Positions 49,101-61,300 are shown, counted from the stretch's first letter. The stretch: DNA of 64,000 bases from Phanerodontia chrysosporium (GCA_001910725.1 MJGA01000005.1:1240001-1304000); one strand, 5' to 3'. The notes: generated by a model not told the origin, from the letters alone. Numbers and translations: made by a program.

Positions 49101-50173
49101 TCAAGCAGGCAGGCCGCGTCTGGAACCACTTGCTCAACCACGTCCTCACAAGCCTCATGGGCTGGACGCGCTCCGAGGCCGACCCTTGCCTGTACTTCAA
49201 GCACGAGGGGAAACTCAATATGGCCCTCGTCCACGTCGACGACACCGCGCTCTACGGCGAGCGCTCCATCCTCGATCGATTCAAGGCCGACGTCGCGAAA
49301 CACTTCGCGATCACCACGAACGGCACCCTCAGCTCTTTCGTCGGGCTACAAGTCACGCGCAAGAGCGGCGCGATTTCTATTCTGCAAACACGCTACCTCG
49401 AGACAATCCTCGAACGTTTCGGCATGCAAGACTGCAAGCCCGTCTCGACGCCGCTGGACCCTGGCGTGAAACTCGAGCCGACGCCCGAAGATCAGACGCC
49501 CGCCGATGTACCTTACGCCGCCGCCATCGGATCCCTCATGTACGCTGCTACCGGCACGCGTCCCGACATCGCCTTCGCCGTCCAGACCCTCTCTCAGTTC
49601 ACATCGCGCCCGTCCGCCACGCACTGGACCGCCGTCAAACACGTCTTCCGCTACCTCAAGGGCACGACCGACGTCGGGCTCACTTTCGCAAGACGCGCCG
49701 ATGACGACATCACCGGCTACTCGGACGCCGACTGGGCTCAGGCACACGACCGCCGCTCAGTATCCGGCTACGCCTATCTCCTCGCCGGCGGCATCGTCAG
49801 CTGGAACTCCAAGAAACAGCCGACCGTCGCCCTCTCCACCATGGAGGCCGAGTACATCGCCCTCTCCCACGCCGCCAAGGAGGCCGTCTGGCTCCGCCGC
49901 CTACTTACCGAATTAGGCTTCCCGCCCGGCGCTCCCACAGTCCTTCACACGGACAATCAGGCCGCCATCAGTTTCGCGCACGACACTCAATTCCACGCGC
50001 GCTCGAAACACATCGACATCCGCCATCACTTCATCCGCGAGCGGATCACCGACGGCGACATCAAGGTCATCCATTGCGCCTCTGCAGACAACATCGCGGA
50101 CATGTTCACCAAGGCGCTCCCGCGACCCAAGCACCACGCCGCGCTCGCCCTCGCCAACATGGCCACTCGTTGA
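46159..50173 (+). CDS. Copia Gag-Pol polyprotein with two apparent one-base deletions
   Basis: The frame starts at the ATG at 46159 and ends at TGA 50171-50173. It needs one extra base near 46621-46629 and another near 47887-47893, after which its length is a multiple of three. The Gag part has UBN2-type features (FSWSIQEKDI). A CCHC zinc knuckle, CHGCGKEGHLKNVC, follows. The protease region reads CWLGDSASERHIV, where most copia elements have DSGA. Integrase shows the H-H-C-C finger (WHCALGHIN, CDACIQAK), catalytic Asp in YSDIWGP, Asp in LHVDNAKEY and Glu in NGVAERLNRT. Reverse transcriptase has KARLVAQGFSQ and VHVDDTAL. RNase H has TGYSDADWA and STMEAEYIAL. Large antisense and alternate frames here are shadows. 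Confidence 0.92.
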
Positions 50174-50180
50174 GGGGGAG

Positions 50181-50583
50181 TGTTGAAAGTCGCCCCGCCA
50201 GGGCGCACTCAAAACCGTCGTGCAGACGGAAGTCAAAAGCTCCGGCGCGCCCGGAGGGCTGAAGCGCCGAGCGCCCATCAAAAGATGCGCCGTCGGCGTA
50301 TCCTTACAAGGTCTCGCGGCGGGACAAGTCTCGCCGCCTTCCCCATTCCTCTTTTCCGCTCTGAGTAATCGTTAGATTAGATTCCGTAGTTATCAATCCC
50401 CAGCGCTCCCTTATCAATCCTCTAGATTAGATTCCGCCTTTTTCAGAGCGAGCATTTTTCATTTGATTATTACCTACTTTAGATACATGGAAGCAAATCT
50501 ATGTAGGGTATAAAACTCGTAGAATAATCCCAAAAATATTATCTCGTTGTTCTCCTCCATCCCAGAGTCTGCGCATCACAACA
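50181..50583 (+). repeat. 3' LTR of the copia element
   Basis: 403 bp, same ends and sequence as the 5' LTR apart from four extra bases (ACGG) after CGTCGTGCAG. It follows directly on the purine tract. Confidence 0.95.
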
Positions 50584-50588
50584 GGTAT
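50584..50588. repeat. Target-site duplication, right copy (GGTAT)
   Basis: Matches the left copy at 45578-45582. Confidence 0.9.
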
Positions 50589-51032
50589 AGTCGGAGTCAA
50601 AACCACGTTGGGTAGCTTTGGTACGATGGAGTCTATGTACATGTCAGGAATTGGCTCGCGTTTCTGACATGACTCACATGTCGCACTATACGCTCGTACT
50701 ATATCTCGTAGTACGGAGCCCACTTCTTCAACTTGAGGCCTAGAATTGTTCGCGTCCAGCAGGCTATAATAGTGAAACATAATTGCTGTAGAGCTCAGAG
50801 CTCTTGTATAAAACGCGAAGAATATTTGTGTAAAGTGGTCGTAGAGAGCTCACTGCTACTAGTAGAACAGACGAGTCTCGCTCCGAAAGGCTGGCTTTGT
50901 GGCGCAGTTCGGATTGGACCCATTAGACGCCCGAAATTCAAGCTCAGCGCCTGTGAGCCGAACCGGCGGATCCGAAAAGAGCAGGAGTCCCAGGACTCCA
51001 ACAACTCTTCCTCCCCCGACTGGCCAAGACCC
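50589..51032. other. Region between the 3' LTR and the Rap1-like gene
   Basis: About 440 bp, presumably the remaining promoter and leader of the Rap1-like gene. A minus-strand frame at 50780 runs toward the insertion site but shows no known domain. Confidence 0.4.
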
Positions 51033-53906
51033 ATGGCACCAGCCCGCACCAACAGCCGACGCGCTCAGCGGTCTCAAGCCACTCGCAAGCAACAGCCCCA
51101 TCCTCAGGAGGTCCAACCTCAGCCTCAACCACCACCGCCTCCTCCAGCGCAGCAGCAACCCCCGCCGCCCTCCCCGCCCGCCGCCAATGATGACGAGAAG
51201 CTGTTCCTCGATCCCATGAGCGGGCAGCCGCTGCAGCTCTACATTGAGAAGGATGTAGATGACAGAGACGCTTTGATCGAGCAGGTCATTGTGAGTGCTC
51301 TATCTCTGATTCCACCGTCGCGTAACGACCTACTTGCGACCGTGATAACTAACGTCTTCCCCAGAAACATGGCGGCGTCGTCTCGCCAGGATACAGTGGC
51401 GTCATGTACATCTTAGGCGCGTGTCATGTTTGGTCGACGCGGGGCGAACACTGACGGCGACTACAGTGGACCCGCTCAAAGAGTCAGGGCAGAACCTCTA
51501 TAGACAGTACGCCGGCAAGAAGAACAAAATAATCCTGAACGCGCACTGGGTCCTTCACTGCGTTCGGGACAAGACTTTACACGGCTTCGCCACGCAGTGG
51601 GCTGGATGTAAGGTGACAGGGAAGGAACAGTAAGTGCCTGTGCTGCCCGTACCCGCCAAGGGGCTGAACGTCAACTTCTGCACTGCAGGGAGAATGCTAC
51701 GTCTGCGCCACCTCCACCTCCTCCCGTTCCAACGCAGCCCGCCAATCAGTCAGCTGGGCCCTTCACCTCGACACCGCTCACCAATCGCAACTATCCATAC
51801 GCCATGTATCCCCCGGGTGTGTACGTTCATGCGCCCGCCCAGGCTCCTGGTATACAACCAGTTCACCCTGGGGTCTTCCTGCCGTCCTTCCACCTCCCCC
51901 ACATACTACCAGCGTCCATCCCCCTAATGTCCAGCCTCCGCAGCCTACTGCATCTACCTCCTCGTCTGGCCAGTCACAAGCCCAGGTCGCTCCGCCTCCT
52001 CAAACTGTCAACGGCCACCCGATGCCAATAACGGCGTCCTCCGTCGACCCGTTGAACCCTATTTCGCAGCAGCAGGCTCAGCAGAGTAGGCAGGAGACCC
52101 AACCCCAGGCTCAGCAAGTTCCACCACCTCAGCAGCCTCCGCAACCTGCGTATCAATCGTATCCTGCGCATACACCCATGCCCCCAGAGGGCTCAGCTCC
52201 CCCGCCGGGCTGGCAGCCCAATGGTATACCACCTCCACCCCCTCATTTAGCCCATGGACAACCTCCGCCTCCTGGGTATCGCTACGAGTATCCTCCTCGA
52301 GAGTGGGCATACCCGCCCCCTTCAGGAGCTGGAACGCCCCATCAACCGCCTCCTCACGGTGCCATGGTGCCTCACCCACATCCGGAGTATGAATACCAGT
52401 ACCCGAGGGAACATGAGCACCCACAATGGGTGCCAGGTCCGCCTGCCGAATACTATGCACAAGTAAGCACCGTTCTTGAAGGCTGATGTATTGGCTTACT
52501 CATACCCATGCTCTTCGTAGTACAATGCACAGTACTACCCTCACCCTCAAGAACATCCTATGCCCGAAGGAGGACCCTCGAACCCTCCCGAGCCGTCTCG
52601 GGAGGTTACGCCGGCAAGGGGGAGGAAGCGCCATCGGTCTCAGGTATGAACCTTCGTAACATCGTCATGATATTCCTTGTTCATCCTTGCATCAGCCACA
52701 GCCCGCCCCTCCTGCTTCTACTTTGGTGGTCAACAGGCGAAATCCGCCGGCCCGATCACCGACTCCACCCTCGCGTGTCATCAAGAGTACATATGGCGGC
52801 AACTTGTTCACTTCTGAGGACGTGCTTTACCTGAAGAAGTACATTGACTACTGTCAGGAACAAGGACTGGTGTTGAGGTCAGTTTCGCCTCTTGTTAGAG
52901 AAGCACTGCTGATATTATCGCAGCCTACGCGAGATCTGTGAACGGATAGCCGTCAAGGCGCCTCATCATACGTGAGCTACTGATGATTCCGACGGCATGC
53001 TGTCATGCTAAAGCGCGAGCTATAGGTTCTATTCATGGCGTCGTTACTGCAACAAGCACCAGATCCGGCTTGGAGGCTATGCGATGGAGGTGGACACTGA
53101 CGACAACGATGATACACCGGTTGCAGAGGGTCAACAGACACCCCAGCAACAGCCTGAGCCTCAGCCGATACAACAAGAAGTTGTCCAAGAGGGCGGTCCG
53201 CCCATCGCGGAGATCCCGCACCAGCCTGCGCCCCCCGTGCCAGGTGTGCACCCAGGCTCGATTGCGGCCGCGAAACAGCGCGCGGCCGCTGATATCGAAC
53301 GCACCCGGTCACCGACACCGCCGCGGGCGCTGTATCGCAGCACAACTGGGAAGGGGGTCGCATTCACAGACGAGGACGTCATCTTCCTCGTACGGTTCCT
53401 CGAGTACCGGACCAGGCAGCATGACGGTAAGGTCGACATGGTGACGTTCTGGAAGGATGTGGCGAGTAAGGTACGACCTTGTTTGGTGCGCGGGCCCGGT
53501 ACAGATGCTTAGGACGTGAGCAGGCACCGCATCACTCGCGTGCGTCGTGGATGAAGTTCTACCGGCGCCATAAGCACGAACTTGAGCACAAGGAGGGAGA
53601 CGACCCGTTACCGCCGCCACCGCCCAAGAAGATGCGGTATACAAAAGCGGACGACGTGCTTCTCGCCAGGTTCTTTGTCAACAGGCCGGAGGGTACAACG
53701 GACAAAGTTTTCCAGGAGTTTGGCCGGATGGTGAGTCCTCCCGACCGACATCCTGTGTCTCATTTGCTGAGGTTGTTCGGCAGCATCCACACCATCCATG
53801 GAAAGGGTGGCAAGAACACCATCGCATTCACAAGGCGAAAATAGATCACCTCATTAGCAAGCTCTCCAACGGGGAGGAGATTGAAGAGCCCGAGGAGGCA
53901 GAGTGA
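51033..53906 (+). CDS. Rap1-like telomere/chromatin protein with BRCT and Myb-like domains
   Basis: Ten exons: 51033-51290, 51365-51416, 51467-51629, 51689-52462, 52521-52643, 52696-52877, 52924-52971, 53026-53470, 53524-53730 and 53784-53906. One base is missing near 51879-51886, and with it exon 4 joins in phase. The N-terminus is Gln/Pro-rich, then comes a BRCT-type domain at about residues 55-155 (LFLDPMSGQPLQLYIEKD, KHGGVVSPGYSGVMYIL, KIILNAHWVLHCV). A long Pro/Gln-rich linker follows. The C-terminal part has three Myb-like units, each ending near a Trp motif: FYSWRRYCNKHQIRL, SWMKFYRRHKHEL and PWKGWQEHHRIHKAKI. This order matches Rap1-type proteins of fungi, which bind telomeres or regulate chromatin. 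The second intron's donor is GC or a weak GT site. Confidence 0.75.
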
Positions 53907-54188
53907 TCTCTCTTCCGATTTCCGTCTGTTTTCTTTCATTCACTACTACTCTTCTTGGGGACGGTTCTAAATGCATAATGGGTATCGTTCTGTAATGTCT
54001 AGTCTTTGCTGTCGTCTTGCTCTGTAGAAACTGTACTTGTTGGAGATTGGCATTGTACGAATGATATTGTTGCTTTGTGACGTCGAATTGCTGCCGTGAG
54101 ATTGGTCGGTCCTCAACGGTCCGTGGATGCCGAAACTGAGCGCGCTCAGGAGACCCGCTAGTGCCTACCTTCACCGAGTCCACCAGCC
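53907..54188. other. Intergenic region
   Basis: About 280 bp between two plus-strand genes, T-rich near 53920-53955. No gene is recognisable. Confidence 0.4.
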
Positions 54189-55649
54189 ATGGCCATCGAA
54201 GAGACAGGCTTGCAATATCTCTCGCAGGAACAGGTTGACCAGGTGCGTTCACCTCATGTTTCAGGCTCTTGATCTACCCTTCTGACTGGCCGACTGGCCT
54301 CTAGTTCTACCGCGACGGGTGAGCACCTCGCTATCGACCCATACGGTTTCTCACATCGACGCCTGGCGAAAGGTACCTGCGCCTACCGAATTTCCTGGGC
54401 CCGCTGGATACCGAGGCGCTGCTCACGCGCGCACGACAGCTCCTCGCGAACTTCAGCCTCGAGGACCACCCGCTCGTGTGTCTTCCCCGCCCATCCTATC
54501 TCGCGTGCGTCGCGCTGACCTTCGGCGACGCGCAGACAAAGTTCACGACGGGGGACGACAACCATGTCGGAGATGACTATTTCCTGAGCTCGGGCGACAA
54601 GATCCGGTACTTCCTCGAGGAGGAGGCGGTCGACAAGGACGGGAAGCTCACCCGCCCGAAGGAGAAGGCGGTTAACAAGATTGGGCATGGTGCGTGCAGG
54701 TGCGGGTAGCTCTGCAAGCATCTGTTACTGAGAGGTTCGCAGGGCTGCATGAGCTCGATCCTGTCTTCCGGAAGGTCACGCTCGAGAACGAGGCCATCAA
54801 GGCTGTCGCACGAGACTTGAAGTTCCACCATGATCCCGTCGGTGAGCGCATGTCGTGATGCTCACGGCTGTCCCACAAAGTCATACGATGTTTGTTAAAG
54901 CCCTGCAATCAATGGTCATCTGCAAGCAAACGCACATCGGCGGCGAAGGTGCGCAGTGCATCTATCACCCCCGCGGCCCGTTCGCATTAATCAGTGATAC
55001 GCACAGTGCCCGAACACAACGACTCGTACGTCCCCCGCGGTCTATTCTGAGCGCGCAATTAACTGCCTGCCGCACGGACAGCACCTTCCTCGTGCGCACC
55101 CCACCGCCCCCGCCTGCCCGCGACGCGTTTCACTCATGATTTGCAGTACACGGACCCGCCGTCCGCGCTCGGCTTCTGGATTCCGCTCGAGAAGTGCACG
55201 CCCGAGAACGGCGCGCTCTCGTTCCTGCCCGGCTCGCACAAGACCGCGCCGATCGCGAAGCGCTTCATGCGCCTCCCGGCCGGCGGCACGGGCTTCGAGG
55301 AGCTCGTCCCCGCCGCGCAGGCCCCGCCCGCCCCGGAGGGAAAGTACGTGCTCGAGGCGTGCGAGCCTGGTGCGTCCCTCCGCTGCCTGCGCTCGCGCGC
55401 TGTTGCCCCCGCTGACGCCGTGACGCTGGCGCAGGCGACCTGGTCCTCATCCACGGCAGCGTGCTGCACAAGTCCGAGAAGAACACGAGCCCGAACACCC
55501 GCTTCGCGTACACGTTCCACATGATCGAGTCGCCGCCGTATGCAGTCTACGACGAGAAGAACTGGCTGCAGCCCACGCCGGAGATGCCGTTCTCGAAGAT
55601 CTTGGAGGTCCCGAATGCGGTCGTCCACCCGGAGACTGGCAGGAAGTAG
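54189..55649 (+). CDS. Phytanoyl-CoA dioxygenase family protein (PHYHD1-like)
   Basis: Ten exons join in frame to 312 residues: 54189-54242, 54305-54318, 54373-54475, 54536-54689, 54743-54841, 54901-54948, 55007-55025, 55082-55091, 55147-55369 and 55435-55649. Exons 2 and 8 have only 14 and 10 nt. The 10-nt exon supplies STFL of the family motif HNDSTFLYT. It is an Fe(II)/2-oxoglutarate oxygenase fold. The metal triad would be His and Asp of EHNDS and the His in VLIHGSVLHKS. An Arg in NTRFAYTFH fits 2-oxoglutarate binding. Also clear are ALGFWIPLEKCTPENGALSFLPGSHK. The substrate is unknown. Relatives act on CoA-linked or other small substrates. There is no targeting signal in view. Confidence 0.88.
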
Positions 55650-55717
55650 TCAGATGTCATGTTGCTGTTGTATATTACACAGATATTCAGGGAGCTGATG
55701 TATTTGTAACGGTTCTT

Positions 55718-57903
55718 TCACACCAGCTCAATCTTTGCCCGTTTCACAAAGTCTTCTGCGCTCAGCCTGCCCAGCTCGTCGATCAGCGCAGGGAGGAAGG
55801 TCCCGCTGCCCTTGACGTCTTCGCGCACCGCCGCAATCTCGGACGCGATCGTGACCGCGAGCACGCTGTGCATCACAATTCGGCATCGTCAGCAACGCGA
55901 CGACAGGACAGAAGGACGGGGAGAGAGCGCAGCACGCACCCTCCGATGGCGGCGACGAACATGTCGCCGCGGACGAGCATGCCGTCATCGGCCGGCGCGC
56001 CGGCCCCGCGCGCGGCGTTCGCGGCCATGCTCGCGCCCGCGCAGAACGTCGCGACGGCGGTGCCGACCATGCAGCCCGAGCCCGTGATCTCGCCGAGGAG
56101 CGCGTGCCCGTTGGAGAGCCGCGCGACGGCGTGTCCGTCCGAGACCCAGTCGGTCACGCCCGTGAGCACGACGATGCAGCCTGTGTGCGCGCGTGAGCAA
56201 CTCTGTCGCTGGGGAGGGGGCAAAGAGAGAGAAAGGGGGCGCACGGTGCTGGCGCGCGAGGTTGCGCACGAAGCTCGCAGGGTCGGCAAAGCCCTGGCCG
56301 ACGCTGTCGACGCCCTTCGCCTGGACCTAATGTGCCGGGCGTTGCTCAGGTGCGCGGTGAGGCAGCCACAGGGCGGGGGGCGACGCACCTCTGAGGAGTT
56401 GGCGATCGCTGCGAGCTCGCCGGCGTTGCCCTTCAGGACGGTCGCCTGCCATGTGCTCAGGAGCCCTGCGTGCGACGTTCAGCGAAAATGATTTTTGGAC
56501 GACGCAAGTTGGCTCACCGGCGGCAGACTCCCTGCGGTACGCCGTGGCGCCGACGCCGACGGGGTCGAACACGACGGGCTTGCGGTTGATGTTCGCTTGA
56601 CGGCCTGTGGAGCTGCAGTGTTCAGACGGGCGGTGCGCCGCTGCACGCGCGAGAGCGGACGCACCGGCGGCGAGCATGCCGTCGAGGTTCTGAATCGTGC
56701 CAAAGTTGACAAGGAGTGCACCCGTGACGCGTGAGAGGTCAGCCATCTCCTCGGGGGCGGTCGCCATGATCGGCGACGCGCCAAGGCGAGTGTCGCGTTC
56801 GCGCTCTGCGTCGTCACGACGTTGTTCGTGATCTGCCGCGTCGTCAGCCCGGAAGCGCGAGGCGACAGCAGTGGCGGCGGTGGCGCACCTGGTGCACGAG
56901 CGGGGAGAACTGCTTCACGGCGCGCAGCACCGCGCCTGCGGCCGCTGCGACGTCTGGGGCGGCGTACGGGGCGCGCGGGCCCTGCGAAAAGGTGCGCAGC
57001 GGTGCGGCGTAGAAAGCGCGGATCGCGTCCGAGAGGCGACGTGCGGACGCGTACGGGTCCGTGGACGCCATGATGTCGCTCACGACGGCGACGCCATCGA
57101 GCTGGCGCCCGCTGGGGGCGACGGCGCCCCAGAGGCAGTGCAGGACGTTCGTCGCGTTGATGCCCGCTGGCAGAGAGTGAGTCGAGAGAGAGAGGGGGGA
57201 GGAGGTGGGCGGCGTGCGCACCAATGGCGACGGCCTTGACGTCGGTGCCGTCGAGCGCCTCGAGCATCTCGCCGACGCCGCGCGGGCCGACGACGGGGTG
57301 CTTGACTTTTTTGGTCTGGGTGCCCCAGACGGGGCCGAGGCCGACGTAGTCTGCGCCCTCGGCGACGGCGGCGCGGACGTGGGCGGGGTGTTGCAGGTCT
57401 TGCCGATGATGGAGCCGGGCGGGAGCAGAGCGCGGGCGACGGGGACCGGCATGTCGGTCTGGCCGAGGTGCACGCCGGCGGCGCCCATGGCGAGCGCGAC
57501 GTCGACGCGGTCGTCGATGATCACGGGGACATTGTATTTGTCACAGACGGCTTTGGTCTGGCGCGCGACGTCGAGGATCTCCGGGGGCTGTCAGCAGCGG
57601 GGCGGGGCGGGACGGGCGGATGGCGGGGGGAGATGCGCACCTCGCCGGTGTCAGCCGTCTTTTCGCGGACCTGAACGAGGGTGACGCCGCCTCGGAGGGC
57701 CTAGAATGGCAGTGAGTGGGGTCATCGGAGGGTTATGAACGGAGCCAGTTACCTCTTCGAGGCTCTCGAGGTACGCCTTGGGGGAACAACGACAGTCAGC
57801 AGAGGCAGGCAGGCAGGGGGTCGGTTGTCAGCACCTTTCCTTGCGGGAGGAGGTCGCGCCCTGTGACGAGATAGAGCGAGTAATCGATGTTCTGTGGTGA
57901 CAT
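55718..57903 (-). CDS. THI6: Bifunctional thiamine-phosphate synthase / hydroxyethylthiazole kinase
   Basis: The N-terminal half is ThiE-like and joins the pyrimidine and thiazole parts of thiamine. The C-terminal half is ThiM-like and phosphorylates hydroxyethylthiazole. Several small exons begin at 57835-57903, 57753-57776, 57641-57700, 57222-57578 and 56889-57166, with further exons down to 55718. ThiE motifs are YLVTGRDLLP, GGVTLVQVREK, VIIDDRVDVALA, GVHLGQTDMP, YVGLGPVWGTQTKK and AIAGINATN. ThiM motifs are ALLVNFGTI, PVVFDPVGVGAT, KGNAGEL and GSGCMVGTAVATF. One base is missing near 57383-57388, confirmed by exon phase, and another near 56778-56786. Both are in C/G runs. The fused arrangement is the usual fungal one. 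Confidence 0.9.
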
Positions 57904-58328
57904 GGGCGGACGAAGGGGTGCACGTCCAATTTGACTATCGTGCGGTCTGATCGTGACGAAATTGATTGGCTCGCGGTGCTCTGGCCAGGCTGTGGCCTAT
58001 CGCGGGGTCGCGAGCGACATGCCTGGCTCTCTTTCGGGCAGTCCGTTTCACAGCCAAAGTTCATCTTTCCGAGAGAGTGGCACCGAGCGAATATATTCAA
58101 ATTTTTTTTGCAGCCGTGGGAACAGGGCGATGGCTGTTAGCGCCCTCATTGATTGCAGCCAAACAAGGCCAAACAGCCGTCGGAGTTGGGCCTGTTGTTG
58201 TCGGCTGTGTGAACGGGAGCAGCGGCCAGTACCTATACAACCTTTCCTCCCGACCCGCCCAGACACTCTTTCCCACTCTCCCTCGCACATCACGTCCCTC
58301 ACGCTGCTCACCGCACCCGCCCCCAGTT
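57904..58328. other. Divergent promoter of THI6 and CDC24
   Basis: About 425 bp between two divergent starts. Open frames run through it but have no domain content. The pyrimidine-rich part at 58240-58320 looks like the CDC24 leader. Confidence 0.5.
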
Positions 58329-61300
58329 ATGACCTCCGCCGCAGGGCGAAAAAAGTCCATCATATCCTCCGCAGGGCCCTCCATTGATCTCCCCGTGCCC
58401 AACAACACCGTCCTCAACAAGGCCGCGTCCCAGTCCACATCCCTCTACCAGCAATGCTCTGCTCTTCGCACCCGCTTGATGCGCGTGCAGGACTTTTCAG
58501 ACTTCTTCAGCCTCTCAGCCAGCCCTGAGTCCTCCTCCGCCCGCCGCTCAACAGACCCCGTCACCCAGCTCTGGGACTGCTTCGCTTTGGGTGTCCCCCT
58601 CTGCTACCTCTTCAACCTCATACCCTCCGTCACACAGATCCCGGTCGATACCGCCTCCTTCGACCCCACCAATGAACGCACCCGCAAGCGCGCCATCGCG
58701 CAGTTCGCCATGGGCTGCAGGCAACTCGAGGGTTGCGGCACCTTCACGGTCACCGATCTCTGGGACCGTAGCTCGACTGACGGCTTTGTCAAGGTGCGTA
58801 CCACCTCAGTCTATCACGTGTCTCTCCCAGCTAACACAGGCCAGGTGGTCAACATCGTCACCACCGTCGTCGACATGCTGCCCGATGAGGCGTACATCGA
58901 CGACATGCCCTCGTCGCCACCGCTTTGCTCCCCAAAGGATTCGAGCGATTCCCTCCCCTCAGACATGTTTGCCTCGGGATCAAACGACTACCCGGGTTGT
59001 CAGGTCGTGACAGAGTTGATTCACACGGAGCGGAAATACGTGCAGGATCTGGAAACGATGCAGGTGCGTGGCTCAGCCCCTGCAAGCGCGGTCCGGTGTT
59101 CTGACCCGACACAACAGGAGTATGCCACTGCCGCGACGCAGACAAACACTATTGATCAAGACACTATCCATCTCTTGTTCCCCGGCCTGAACAAGCTTCT
59201 GAACTTCCAGCGGAGGTTCCTCATCAAGCTCGAGAGCATATGGGAGCTGCCTTGGAACGAAAGGCAGTGGGGGCAGCCCTTCACCGAATTCGTGCGTGCA
59301 CGCTTCCAATCAGCCTGTCCGCACTAGTTGCTGATTCCAACCTGGATGATTGTCTCCTGGGCGCTATTGTGTTGACACCCTGCATTTTCCTCGACGCATG
59401 CGGCGGCACCGACAATAGGAGGAGGAGTTCGCTGTCTACGTGCCTTATTGTGCCAACTACACATCCGCGAGCGAGATCATGTTGCAGGAGGAGCACCATC
59501 TGTCGGTGAGTGCGACCGAACCGTGCCTTCCGCGCCTATGACAAACCGCTGGCGCTAACGCCGGATGTCACGCTTTGCTAGGCTCTGGACCACATTCTGA
59601 ATGTCAAGTCGGAGTTGCCGGCGTTTCTCATCAAGCCTGTGCAACGCATTTGCAAGTATCCCCTGTTGCTCGAGGTGCGTTTCACGCCATGTGCTGCGCC
59701 CAGATAGCATCGTACTGACGCCGCTCGCACGCGCAGAGCTTGGTAAAGGTGCTCAACGGCAAGGATGAGTATCCCCACTTGGAGGAGCTCAAGCAGGGTG
59801 TCGCTGCCGCCAAGCGGATCACGGACATGATCAACGAAGCCCAGCGTCGCGCTGAGAACGTCGCTACGGTGAAGAACCTCGAAGGTCGAGTGGAAGATTG
59901 GAAGGGTCACCACATTTCCAACTTTGGCACTCTCCTTCTCGACGACATCTTCACCGTAACCAAGTCCGACATGGACCGCGAGTACCACGTTTTCCTCTTT
60001 GAGAAGATCATCCTCTGCTGCAAGGAATACGTCCCGCAAGGTCCGAATTCCAAGAAGGTCAACAAGAGCAACTCCATCTTGAAAAAACAAGGCGCGCCGG
60101 CACCTCTGAACATTCCCGCTGGTCCGAACGGAAAGAAGAAGAACACACCGCTTCTCTTGAAGGGTCGCATCTTCTTGAACAATGTCACTAGCGCGGTCCC
60201 GAAAGTGAATGCAGGTCCGTATGCTCTGATGTTCCCACCGTCGAATCCCCGCTGATACCCTTCGCTCTTCTAGGCCAATACTCACTTGCGGTGTACTGGA
60301 AGGGTGATGACGATCTCGAGTACTTCACTCTCCGCTGTCGCAACGAGGAGCAGCTGCGTTTGTGGGAGAACCAGCTGAACCGTCTTATCCAGGAGGTTGC
60401 TGCCCGCCGGACTTCCGAGTCTCGGAACACGCACATGCGTTTCACGCAAGTTGCGAACAGCACGAGCCCAGCGCCCCACTCGCGTCAAAACGGATACCCG
60501 AGCGACCGTACGTTCTCCATCGTCTCGAGTGCCACATCGGCATCGTCTGCAAGCGCAACGATGTCACAGTTCCCGCCGCCGACCAGTGGCGCCCGCGGGC
60601 GGTTCCCATCAATGCCCGAAGACGGGATTTCCAACGGTCCACAAGGATATCCGCCGTACGACGGCTTCGATGTGGACGGAGATGACGACTACGAGGACTA
60701 TCCTGTCACGTCAAGTATGCCAACGTCAGGGCGCGCGACGCCTCTGGGTGGGCGCATGCGGAGTTCAGCATCGCCCTTACCTCCTCCTGGATATGCTCCA
60801 GCCATGCCGACGCCGCGACCGGTGTCAAGTCGGAGCAGTCAGGGTGGCGACTTCCAGCAACGACCGGCTCTGCGGAGTCAGTTCAGCTCAAATCGGCTCC
60901 GCGCGCAGTACGACCGGCCGGATTCGCGGGCAGGCGGGCCAAGTCCACAGCCTCCCTCGTTCCCCGTGCAGCGGTCACGAAGCGCAAGCCAACCAAGCGC
61001 ATACGTCCCTCGGCAGGCGCCGCCACCGCTCCCGACATCAACGCCGTGGACGGGACATCCAGCGAACGTCAACGGCGAGAGCAAGCGTGGGAGCGGGTCG
61101 AGCCAGTCGACAGCGGACAACAGTTCAGACTACTCGCCGAACAGCTCGCCGATCACGCCGTTTGGCTCGAGCGACACGTCGCTGTCGGGCATGACGGGCG
61201 TGAGCGCGCGGTCGCACCACGACAAGGTGCTGCAGTCCGCGACGGAGCAGCTCGAGCTGGCGGTGCCCGTGAAGGTCAAGGTGCACTTCCACGAGGACAT

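Larger units (their letters stand above)
45583..50583 (+). mobile_element. Ty1/copia LTR retrotransposon, full length
   Basis: A 5001-bp element with 399/403-bp LTRs starting TGTTGAAA and ending CACAACA, and a GGTAT target duplication. The internal order is gag-like, zinc knuckle, protease, integrase, reverse transcriptase, RNase H, which defines the copia superfamily. A possible primer-binding site (GGTTATGAGC) follows the 5' LTR at 45982. A purine-rich tract, TGAGGGGGAG, precedes the 3' LTR at 50171-50180. The two LTRs differ by a single 4-bp indel as far as I can see, so insertion looks recent. It lies on the same strand as the Rap1-like gene downstream. Confidence 0.95.

Noticed and set aside
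48084..49469. Large alternate frames inside the copia polyprotein
   Set aside because: They lie in shifted frames of the GC-rich pol region, have low-complexity composition and no domains; they are shadows.
50589..50780. A minus-strand gene interrupted by the copia element
   Set aside because: Joining across the target site leaves a short open frame that soon stops, with no domain or splice support; chance is more likely.
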